Source of the DNA: a bacterium
Lineage (GTDB): Bacteria > UBP13 > UBA5359
DNA length: 5,555 bases
Direction of reading: 5' to 3'
Assembly (NCBI GenBank): GCA_028699365.1
Contig: JAQVUQ010000147.1
Location: 1,356-6,910, forward strand
Shown here: one piece after another, positions 1 to 5,168 of the stretch
Numbering within the stretch: the stretch's first letter is position 1
Layout of the letters: each line of letters starts with the position of its first letter
Notes under the pieces: generated by a model
The model's input: the letters and a program-made list of their open reading frames with translations, nothing else
What the model was told of the DNA's origin: nothing
Database searches by the model: none
Program-made: the position numbers and the translations under genes

Positions 1-195
1 GGCACCAGACAAATCGCCGAGGCCATGGCCGAGTCAAAGGGAACGACCATAATAGGCGGCGGAGATTCGGCAGCGGCCGTAGAGCAGATGGGCTATGCCG
101 ATCAGATGAGCCATATCTCCACCGGCGGCGGCGCCTCCCTGGAGTTCCTTGAAGGCAAGGTTCTGCCCGGTGTCGCCATTCTGGATGATAAATAA
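1..195 (+). CDS. pgk: Phosphoglycerate kinase, C-terminal end (partial)
   Basis: The window opens inside this gene; 64 codons and a TAA stop remain. Pgk moves the acyl phosphate of 1,3-bisphosphoglycerate to ADP, giving 3-phosphoglycerate and ATP, in the cytosol. The visible part is the end of the C-terminal nucleotide-binding domain. It holds the nucleotide-binding segment [10 protein letters not shown] (about residues 18-27 of the fragment) and the family's closing pattern [20 protein letters not shown] near the stop, which carries the glycine-rich loop near the nucleotide phosphates. The C-terminus is complete and shows no damage. tpiA follows after 14 nt with its own ribosome site, so the two are almost certainly one operon; a gap gene further left is usual but cannot be seen. 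Identification is firm from these motifs and the neighbour. Confidence 0.96.
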   Translation, partial: GTRQIAEAMAESKGTTIIGGGDSAAAVEQMGYADQMSHISTGGGASLEFLEGKVLPGVAILDDK

Positions 196-209
196 GGGGA
201 GGAATACAA

Positions 210-965
210 ATGCGTAAACCGATAATTGCCGGTAACTGGAAGCTGAACAAGATGGTCAACGGCGCCATGGAGCTTGTGGACGAACTCAAGCCTCTGATAG
301 CCGGCGCAGAGAACGTGGAAGTGGTGGTTTGTCCCACCTTTACCGCTCTCTATGCCGTTAACATGAGCATCGTAGACAGCAGCATCATGCTGGGCGCCCA
401 GGATTGCTACTGGAAGGAGAGCGGAGCTTACACCGGAGAGGTCTCCGTGCCCATGCTTCAGGATATCGGGTGTAAATATGTCATAGTAGGCCATTCCGAA
501 AGGCGCCAGTTCTTCGGCGAGACCGATGAAACGGTCAACAATAAGGTCAAAGCCGTGCTGCAGAATGGATTGAACCCCATTATGTGCGTCGGCGAAAGCC
601 TTGAGCAGCGTAAGTCCGGCACCACCGACGATGTCATTGTCAGCCAGGTGGAGAAGGGCCTGGACGGTTTGAGCACCCAGGATGCCGTGGCCGTCGTCAT
701 AGCCTACGAGCCCATATGGGCCATCGGAACCGGGGAAACCTGCGACGCCGGCGAGGCCAATCGTGTCTGCGGCTTGATCCGCTCCACCGTGGCCGCTCAC
801 TTTGGTCAGGATGTGGCGGATGCCGTTCGCATCCAGTACGGCGGAAGCGTAACGCCCGATACCGTTGATGATCTCATGTCCAGAAGTGATATCGACGGCG
901 CCCTGGTGGGCGGCGCCAGCCTGGTAGCCGAGAAGTTTGCCAGAATAGTCAACTTTAAGAGATAG
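210..965 (+). CDS. tpiA: Triosephosphate isomerase
   Basis: This cytosolic enzyme interconverts dihydroxyacetone phosphate and glyceraldehyde 3-phosphate. The product is 251 residues, the normal length for the single-domain (beta/alpha)8 barrel. Catalytic residues are visible: N9 and K11 in AGNWKLNK, H95 in VIVGHSERR, and E167 in AYEPIWAIGTG, whose following residues form mobile loop 6 that closes over the substrate. Phosphate-binding loops appear as YGGSV (about 210-214) and VGGASL (about 233-238). The ATG start is set by GGGGAGG at 196-202, 7 nt upstream, and by the conserved N-terminus MRKPIIAGNWK. It lies 14 nt after pgk and is probably translated from the same message. Its TAG stop is 8 nt before a strong GC-rich hairpin. 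Nothing is missing or unusual. Confidence 0.98.
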   Translation: MRKPIIAGNWKLNKMVNGAMELVDELKPLIAGAENVEVVVCPTFTALYAVNMSIVDSSIMLGAQDCYWKESGAYTGEVSVPMLQDIGCKYVIVGHSERRQFFGETDETVNNKVKAVLQNGLNPIMCVGESLEQRKSGTTDDVIVSQVEKGLDGLSTQDAVAVVIAYEPIWAIGTGETCDAGEANRVCGLIRSTVAAHFGQDVADAVRIQYGGSVTPDTVDDLMSRSDIDGALVGGASLVAEKFARIVNFKR

Positions 966-973
966 GACTAGTG

Positions 974-1005
974 CACCCCCCGCAGCAGCAGTGCTGCGGG
1001 GGGTG
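974..1005 (+). terminator. Strong GC-rich hairpin between tpiA and gpmI, no T-tract
   Basis: The arms CACCCCCCGCAGCA (974-987) and TGCTGCGGGGGGTG (992-1005) are perfect complements: 14 bp around the four-base loop GCAG. It starts 8 nt after the tpiA stop. The sequence after it (AGATGTCGCCAGTCTC) has no run of T, so it lacks half of a classical intrinsic terminator. It may be a T-less terminator, a pause site, or an RNA-stability or processing element that lets pgk-tpiA and gpmI differ in level. It is palindromic and would fold equally on either strand. The structure is certain; the terminator label is an inference. Confidence 0.55.
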
Positions 1006-1050
1006 AGATGTCGCCAGTCTCACATATAAAGAAAAATTAAGTGATAAACC

Positions 1051-1056
1051 AGAGGG
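1051..1056 (+). promoter_or_regulatory. Ribosome binding site that decides the gpmI start
   Basis: AGAGGG lies 5 nt before ATG 1062. The earlier in-frame GTG at 1041 is preceded only by AT-rich sequence without any purine-rich match, so ATG 1062 is preferred. The spacing is a little short but usable. Confidence 0.55.
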
Positions 1057-1061
1057 CTTGC

Positions 1062-2714
1062 ATGGGAATCCTGAAACCAACAACCAACAACCAACAACCA
1101 ACAACCGCGCCCGCAGGGCGCAACCCCAAAGTAATCCTGATGATACTGGACGGCTGGGGCATATCCGAGGAGAAGAGCGGCAACGCCATTGCCATAGCCT
1201 CCAAGCCTAATATGGATGCGCTTATGAGCGAATACCCTGTGGCCAGGCTGCATTGCTCCGGTGAGTCGGTAGGCCTGCCGGAAGGGCAGATGGGCAACTC
1301 CGAAGTGGGACACCTCAACATCGGCGCCGGCAGGGTAGTGTATCAGGATTTTGCCAGGATAGACAAGAGCATAAGAGACGGCGATTTCTTCACCAATCCT
1401 CAGCTTCTGTCCGCCATCGATCACGCCCTTGCCACCGGCGGCGCCCTGCATCTGGCCGGACTGTTATCTGACGGCGGGGTACACAGTCACATCAGGCACA
1501 TTTGCGCCCTGTTGAAGATGGCTAAAGACAGAGGTCTGAGCAGGGTGTTCGTCCATGCCTTTCTGGACGGCCGGGACGTGCCGCCGTCCAGCGGCGGCGG
1601 GTATATAACCCAATTAGAGCAGGAGATGGCCGCTCTGGGTGTAGGACGCATTGCCACCGTTATGGGGCGCTACTATGCCATGGACCGGGATAAGCGCTGG
1701 GAGCGCGTGTCACGGGCATACAACGCCATGGTCAAAGGCAAAGGCCTGACCGCCGACAGCGCGCTAGGCGCCGTTGAGGCCTCTTATGAACGAGGCGAAA
1801 CGGACGAGTTCGTCCAGCCTACGGTAATAATCGGCGAAAAACGCCCTCTCGTCATGGTCTCATCAAATCCAAACTTCTCTATAGCCCAGGGAAAAGTTAC
1901 AAACGGTCATCCCCTGGCTACCGTCTCCAACGGCGATGCCATGATATTCTTCAATTTCCGGCCGGACAGAGCCCGCGAGATCAGTCACGCCTTTGTGGAC
2001 AAGGAATTCGACTGTTTCGAAAGACAGCGCGTCAAGAACCTCTGCTATGTCTGCATGACACAATACGATGAGACCATCGACGCCTCCGTGGCCTATCCGC
2101 CGCAGGACGTGAGCAATACTCTGGCGGAGTATCTCAGCCGGAACGGATTGAAACAACTGCATATAGCCGAAACTGAGAAATACGCGCATGTTACTTTCTT
2201 TTTCAACGGCGGCGTAGAGGAGCCCTATCCCGGAGAGGACAGGGTGCTCATACCCTCGCCCAGAATTGCCACCTACGATCTCAAACCGGAGATGAGCGCC
2301 TATGAAGTCACAGATAAGCTGACAGCTCTTCTGGAAGAGCGCAAATACGATTTTGTAGTCCTCAATTTCGCCAATCCCGACATGGTGGGGCATACAGGCA
2401 TAATAGAAGCGGCCGTAAAAGCCGTGGAGGCCGTTGACGATTGTGTCGGCCGGGTAGTGAAGGCCGCTCTGGCCAACGGCTATGTCCCGATAGTCACCGC
2501 CGATCACGGCAACGCCGAGAAGATGCTGGACACGACTACCGGTGGGCCTTTCACAGCTCATACGACGGACGACGTGCCGTTTATAGTAGTCGACGGCGGG
2601 CACGATTGCCTGCGCCCGGAGGGCATGCTGGCCGATGTGGCCCCGACGGTCCTGGAACTTATGGGCCTGCCCGTGCCGCCGGAGATGACCGGGAAATCGA
2701 TGCTCAAGAGGTAA
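1062..2714 (+). CDS. gpmI: 2,3-bisphosphoglycerate-independent phosphoglycerate mutase
   Basis: GpmI is the cofactor-independent, two-metal (usually Mn) enzyme that converts 3-phosphoglycerate to 2-phosphoglycerate in the cytosol through a phosphoserine intermediate. From ATG 1062 it has 550 residues, against about 510 in the family. The metalloenzyme fold opens with MILDGWG (metal ligand D30) and carries the catalytic serine S80 in QMGNSEVGH. Substrate-side residues H141, R171/D172, R203 and R209 lie in the inserted phosphotransferase domain. K373, D440/H444 (PDMVGH), D481/H482 (TADHG) and about H500 complete the site. Against the Geobacillus enzyme the numbering offset is 18 at D30-R209 and 37 from K373 on. 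This shows an 18-residue N-terminal extension and about 19 inserted residues, most likely near 264-283. The extension ([10 protein letters not shown]) is encoded by a heptanucleotide repeat. The stop overlaps the convergent minus-strand gene by 11 bp, and no terminator follows. Confidence 0.96.
   Translation: MGILKPTTNNQQPTTAPAGRNPKVILMILDGWGISEEKSGNAIAIASKPNMDALMSEYPVARLHCSGESVGLPEGQMGNSEVGHLNIGAGRVVYQDFARIDKSIRDGDFFTNPQLLSAIDHALATGGALHLAGLLSDGGVHSHIRHICALLKMAKDRGLSRVFVHAFLDGRDVPPSSGGGYITQLEQEMAALGVGRIATVMGRYYAMDRDKRWERVSRAYNAMVKGKGLTADSALGAVEASYERGETDEFVQPTVIIGEKRPLVMVSSNPNFSIAQGKVTNGHPLATVSNGDAMIFFNFRPDRAREISHAFVDKEFDCFERQRVKNLCYVCMTQYDETIDASVAYPPQDVSNTLAEYLSRNGLKQLHIAETEKYAHVTFFFNGGVEEPYPGEDRVLIPSPRIATYDLKPEMSAYEVTDKLTALLEERKYDFVVLNFANPDMVGHTGIIEAAVKAVEAVDDCVGRVVKAALANGYVPIVTADHGNAEKMLDTTTGGPFTAHTTDDVPFIVVDGGHDCLRPEGMLADVAPTVLELMGLPVPPEMTGKSMLKR
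1077..1106 (+). repeat. Heptanucleotide tandem repeat (CCAACAA) in the gpmI 5' coding end
   Basis: Four perfect copies of CCAACAA (1077-1083, 1084-1090, 1091-1097, 1098-1104) plus CC lie 15 nt after the chosen ATG. Seven is not a multiple of three, so three copies are needed to return to frame. The encoded peptide is PTTNNQQ then PTT. Gain or loss of one copy would shift the frame between the start and the conserved enzyme core. Heptamer short tandem repeats are known, for example in cyanobacterial genomes, but usually lie between genes. Confidence 0.95.
2704..2714. other. Tail-to-tail overlap of gpmI and the DUF6179-like gene
   Basis: The gpmI stop TAA is at 2712-2714, and the minus-strand gene's TGA stop is at 2706-2704, inside gpmI coding sequence. 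The last codons of the minus-strand protein (T-S-stop) are thus read from the opposite strand of gpmI's end. No hairpin with a T-run was found on either strand nearby, so the two transcripts should run into each other and overlap. Confidence 0.9.
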
Positions 2715-4071
2715 CAATACCGATTTTTCCAGCCAGCTCTCTGATGCTCTCTCTTCTGGTTGAATCGAGGTCGTTAAAAAAGCAGCTTAGCATGCTTTGC
2801 CATTCCTTTTCGTCTTCTTCAAAGAGGAAGTCAGGGTCTGTCATATATGCTGGGGACTTTTTCATGAGAAGGGCGAGTTCCATGTCCCCAAGTGACTGAA
2901 AAATCTCGGCATATTCATCGTCGAAGATGGAATATCCTTCCAGAAGATCGATTAAATCGGTAATACTGTGAATTTCACGTTGGATTATGACGATTTTATC
3001 CGACACATATCTGCATTCTCTGATTTCATCCGTAATGTTCCGGAAGAGTTCATCGTTCATTTGCACGCCGTCTTCAAACAGAATGAGCGGTTGTGAGAGA
3101 TTCTCCTTAAAGCTGATAAACATTGATTCTAATCGGTCGTTTTCCAAAGCGCGTTTAAAACCGGCTGATAAGCTCATCACAGTTGCTGCAACGTGTTCAT
3201 GCAAAGGTTCATCGGAAATACCAAGCTCTTTGCAGACCTGTGTCGATGCCTCCTGCAGCCTTGTATCCAGCTTCTCCTTTGACAGATTCGCCAGTTTCTG
3301 TTGCAAATACTCTCTGTCAATCGGTTCGATATTAAGCTGGACGGCGCTTTTACCTGCCAATACTGAACCGACTACATTTGTTAACACAATTCCGAAGATA
3401 TTTATAAGCAGGTCCTGGTAGCGGTCATCATATCCGCGTAACAGACAATGGATGTCGTGCCCCGTGAAGTTCTTGCAAAATCGGTTTTCCAGAAACAGTT
3501 TTTGGAGATAGTTGTAGATGTACTCTATGCCGGCCAAATCCATTTTATCATTGCTTAAGGGGTAATCTATGGATGCCGGGGTATCGTGGGCGGCAAAGTC
3601 GGCATTATAGGCAGAGAAGAATACTGATATTCCGTTCTCTATAGTATCGTTATAAGCACAATTGTCCGTAACGATGCTGTCATTCCGTATTGCGCCAAGC
3701 AATTCCACGGCACTCTTTATTTGCTTTTCCACCAACTTCCTGCCGTGCCGGTGGAGCTCCAGTAAAGGCTTTTGTTTAATTGCCTCTAAGCTCATGTCCG
3801 GATCAGGAAAGCTCTTAAGATATACGCCAATATTGTAGAAGATCGATTGCATGATACTCTGCGCGGTTTCCGTTTTAACTGAACTGCTCTCTCCGCCGGT
3901 ATAGAGTTCCGTCTGTCCGGCCAGAAGCTCTATGCTCTGCAGTTGGATACTCTCAAGCTTGGAATCTGTTAACAGCTTAAGGCGCGAGGCCTCCTGTAAA
4001 ATCGACAGAAAATACTCTGCCTCATTAAGACTCTCTCTCTTAATCAAATGCTGTCTTTCAAGATTATTCAT
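2704..4071 (-). CDS. DUF6179-like protein of unknown function
   Basis: The product has 455 residues and no known function. From memory it resembles DUF6179, an uncharacterised family seen mainly in Firmicutes; this needs a profile search. It has no signal peptide, no clear membrane segment and no catalytic motif I can name, so it is probably cytosolic and largely helical. A likely conserved centre is [20 protein letters not shown] (about 195-214), followed by [22 protein letters not shown] (about 220-241), whose hydrophobic run is more likely a buried helix than a membrane span. The C-terminal third is acidic ([10 protein letters not shown] near 416-424). ATG 4071-4069 is chosen over ATG 4137 because GAGGAG (4084-4079) lies 7 nt upstream. 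The resulting overlap with the upstream gene is only 8 nt (ATGAATAA), typical of translational coupling. The gene is AT-richer than gpmI and secG (22 G+C of 60 at 3601-3660), which fits acquisition from elsewhere. Its stop lies inside gpmI. Confidence 0.8.
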   Translation of the reverse strand: MNNLERQHLIKRESLNEAEYFLSILQEASRLKLLTDSKLESIQLQSIELLAGQTELYTGGESSSVKTETAQSIMQSIFYNIGVYLKSFPDPDMSLEAIKQKPLLELHRHGRKLVEKQIKSAVELLGAIRNDSIVTDNCAYNDTIENGISVFFSAYNADFAAHDTPASIDYPLSNDKMDLAGIEYIYNYLQKLFLENRFCKNFTGHDIHCLLRGYDDRYQDLLINIFGIVLTNVVGSVLAGKSAVQLNIEPIDREYLQQKLANLSKEKLDTRLQEASTQVCKELGISDEPLHEHVAATVMSLSAGFKRALENDRLESMFISFKENLSQPLILFEDGVQMNDELFRNITDEIRECRYVSDKIVIIQREIHSITDLIDLLEGYSIFDDEYAEIFQSLGDMELALLMKKSPAYMTDPDFLFEEDEKEWQSMLSCFFNDLDSTRRESIRELAGKIGIVTS

Positions 4072-4561
4072 CAAAAATCTCCTCATCAAAAGCCTCATCG
4101 GTATCTTCGCATAAACCGGCATAATCGCTAATTCCATATCGGATATTGTGTGCCAGGGCTACCAGTTCCCGGTTTTGCAGCAGTTCAATGGAACCTTGAC
4201 AGCTTTGATCGAAATATTTCTTCATCAATGAGATCAATTCATCGTCACTGATTTCATCAAGCGTCTCGTTCTTGAAATAATAAAAGATTTCTATCAGTTC
4301 GTTCAAGGTGGTGGAGTAGTTGGATTGAGAGAGGAAAGGGGAGTTGGAGAATGCCAGAATTATTTTATTGATGATTCCGCCAGAAAATTCAATACGCCCG
4401 TTGCTGCTCAGAGCCTCTGCACGTGTTTCAACAAGTTTCAGTGCCGCTGTTTGGGAAAGCGTTAAGCCATAACGAGATGTCAGTTCATTACAATTTATGA
4501 TTTCATTTATTGCCGACTTATCCATCATAACGGCAGGAAGCAATATGCGATTAATATCCAT
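4064..4561 (-). CDS. DUF6323-like protein of unknown function
   Basis: The product has 165 residues, with no signal peptide or membrane span, so it is probably cytosolic. It resembles, from memory, DUF6323, a small uncharacterised family often next to DUF6179 in Firmicutes; a profile search would settle this. Visible blocks in order are a hydrophobic start (DINRILLPAVMM), CNELTSRYGLTLS (24-36), VETRAEALSSNGRIEFSGGI (44-63), the aromatic-rich LIEIFYYFKNETLDEISDDE (89-108), a block around CQGSIELLQNREL (121-133), and a very acidic tail ([15 protein letters not shown]). It is the first gene of a two-gene unit and overlaps the next by 8 nt. The ATG start is supported by AAAGGA (4575-4570) 8 nt upstream. 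A near-consensus promoter lies about 100 nt upstream. Base composition is low (19 G+C of 60 at 4201-4260), unlike the flanking housekeeping genes, which suggests transfer. I infer that the two products work together, perhaps as a complex; nothing in the sequence gives a reaction. Confidence 0.8.
   Translation of the reverse strand: MDINRILLPAVMMDKSAINEIINCNELTSRYGLTLSQTAALKLVETRAEALSSNGRIEFSGGIINKIILAFSNSPFLSQSNYSTTLNELIEIFYYFKNETLDEISDDELISLMKKYFDQSCQGSIELLQNRELVALAHNIRYGISDYAGLCEDTDEAFDEEIFDE
4079..4084 (-). promoter_or_regulatory. Ribosome binding site for the DUF6179-like gene
   Basis: GAGGAG on the minus strand sits 7 nt before ATG 4071. It also encodes E160-E161 at the C-terminus of the upstream DUF6323-like protein, so ribosomes finishing that gene end on the restart signal. 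This site rules in the short start and makes the 22-residue longer form from ATG 4137 unlikely. Confidence 0.85.
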
Positions 4562-4594
4562 TTTTTTCGTCCTTTCGTTACGTTTAAAAAGTTA

Positions 4595-4623
4595 TTGACA
4601 AAGGGATTGTTCTATGCTATAGT
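4595..4623 (+). promoter_or_regulatory. Sigma-70 promoter pointing right, toward secG
   Basis: TTGACA (4595-4600) is a perfect -35. After a 17-base spacer comes TATAGT (4618-4623), with an extended -10 TGC directly before it. Transcription should start near 4630. It lies only about 30 bp upstream of the DUF6323 start codon but faces the other way. It would run through the opposing promoter at 4670-4698 and give secG a leader of about 220 nt. No supported gene lies between it and secG. Confidence 0.75.
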
Positions 4624-4669
4624 AAATTGGGTTTTTATAGTTATATAGTATATCGCTATGCCAAATTAC
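4622..4669. repeat. Imperfect inverted repeat at the two facing promoter starts
   Basis: GTAAATTGG (4622-4630) and CCAAATTAC (4661-4669) are inverted copies with one mismatch in nine, 30 bp apart. Each arm sits at the -10/start region of one of the two facing promoters, so both begin with nearly the same sequence. The span between is AT-rich (about TATAGTTATATAGTATAT). It could be a pair of operator half-sites or simply similar start regions; no regulator is identified. Confidence 0.45.
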
Positions 4670-4698
4670 AGTATACTACCGGTCGTTTTGAATGTCAA
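4670..4698 (-). promoter_or_regulatory. Sigma-70 promoter of the DUF6323-DUF6179 unit
   Basis: Read on the minus strand, TTGACA (4698-4693) is followed by a 17-base spacer and TATACT (4675-4670). Both hexamers are at or near consensus. Transcription should start near 4663, about 100 nt before the DUF6323 start codon at 4561. The leader crosses the opposing promoter at 4595-4623. A small palindrome ATCGTCGAT (4698-4706) touches the -35 and could be part of an operator, but is too short to call. Confidence 0.75.
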
Positions 4699-4790
4699 TC
4701 GTCGATGATACTTTCCTTATCCGGCGATTTCTTATAGCAAGATAACGGCTGATTGCTTATGTCCGGCAAACGGACCCGTGTCTGCTTTAC

Positions 4791-4819
4791 TTGCCACAAA
4801 ATCACGCATATGATATTAT
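4791..4819 (+). promoter_or_regulatory. Proximal sigma-70 promoter of secG
   Basis: TTGCCA (4791-4796), a 17-base spacer and TATTAT (4814-4819) form a good promoter, with an extended -10 TGA before the hexamer; TATAAT also reads at 4817-4822. The start would fall near 4826-4829, leaving about 20 nt before the secG start codon and including its AGGAGG site. This would give secG a short-leader transcript independent of the distal promoter at 4595-4623. Confidence 0.65.
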
Positions 4820-4848
4820 AATTCAAGTTGATTTAGGAGGTTTTAGCT

Positions 4849-5085
4849 TTGGCAATAGTATTGATGATTATTCATATACTGATCAGCATCGGTCTGATCA
4901 CCGTAGTCCTGATGCAGCAGAGCAAGAGCGAAGGCGGGCTTTCCGGTGCCATTTCCGGGTGGTCGCAGCACGCGAAGGCCAGATACGGCATCGAAGAGAA
5001 GCTGGATAAATTCACTATGGGTCTGGCGGTAGCCTTTTTCGTCTCGTCCCTGGTGATGTATCTTATATACCCCATGTTCAGTTGA
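4849..5085 (+). CDS. secG: Preprotein translocase subunit SecG
   Basis: SecG is the small accessory subunit of the SecYEG channel in the inner membrane and helps SecA-driven protein export. The product has 78 residues, normal for the family. It has two membrane helices (about 3-21 and 56-74) and between them the conserved cytosolic loop LMQQSKSEGGLSGAISG (21-37), which matches the family's Q-x-x-K-x-x-G-L pattern. The start is TTG at 4849, set by AGGAGG (4835-4840) 8 nt upstream. An ATG at 4864 would remove part of the first helix and has no ribosome site. Its own promoter lies just upstream, and a strong intrinsic terminator follows 23 nt after the stop, so it is probably a single-gene transcript. 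In many genomes secG follows glycolytic genes directly; here the minus-strand DUF pair separates it from gpmI. Confidence 0.93.
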   Translation: MAIVLMIIHILISIGLITVVLMQQSKSEGGLSGAISGWSQHAKARYGIEEKLDKFTMGLAVAFFVSSLVMYLIYPMFS

Positions 5086-5108
5086 TCCGCATAGTTCGAT
5101 TATCTTAG

Positions 5109-5142
5109 AAATGCCTTTTCGCTGCTGCGTAAAGGCATTTTT
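5109..5142 (+). terminator. Intrinsic terminator after secG
   Basis: AAATGCCTTT (5109-5118) pairs perfectly with AAAGGCATTT (5131-5140), 10 bp. Inside, CGC (5120-5122) pairs with GCG (5127-5129) beyond a T-T mismatch, closing the loop TGCT. A run of five T (5138-5142) follows, partly within the stem. The A-rich left arm means it could also stop transcription from the other side. Only 26 nt separate it from the next start codon, so it may also act as an attenuator for the downstream gene. Confidence 0.85.
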
Positions 5143-5148
5143 GGTGTG

Positions 5149-5155
5149 AAGGAGG
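5149..5155 (+). promoter_or_regulatory. Ribosome binding site of the substrate-binding protein gene
   Basis: AAGGAGG is a near-perfect Shine-Dalgarno match. It lies 13 nt before TTG 5169 and 28 nt before ATG 5184. The first spacing is long but possible; the second is too long. It therefore favours the TTG start. Confidence 0.6.
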
Positions 5156-5168
5156 GCGGGACCAGGTT

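Noticed and set aside
102-800. Minus-strand open frame of 232 codons across pgk and tpiA
   Set aside because: It is antisense to two clearly real genes, has no ribosome site, and its composition reflects the opposite strand's codon bias.
1025-1030. TATAAA as a -10 element for a gpmI promoter
   Set aside because: No -35 match is found at a proper distance; that position falls in the GC-rich hairpin.
1041-1061. GTG at 1041 as the gpmI start
   Set aside because: It has no Shine-Dalgarno match upstream and only lengthens an already extended N-terminus; ATG 1062 has AGAGGG 5 nt before it.
1863-2717. Minus-strand open frame of 284 codons opposite gpmI
   Set aside because: gpmI is certain on the other strand with all catalytic residues. 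The antisense product resembles no family I know and has no start signals.
4072-4137. ATG 4137 as the start of the DUF6179-like gene
   Set aside because: It would overlap the upstream gene by 74 nt, whereas ATG 4071 has GAGGAG at 7 nt and an 8-nt overlap.
4761-4775. Hairpin GTCCG-GCAAA-CGGAC as a terminator
   Set aside because: The stem is only 5 bp and no T-run follows.
4658-4821. Tiny plus-strand open frames of 10-20 codons starting at ATG 4658, 4692, 4705 and 4759
   Set aside because: None has a ribosome binding site, and none resembles a known small protein or leader peptide.
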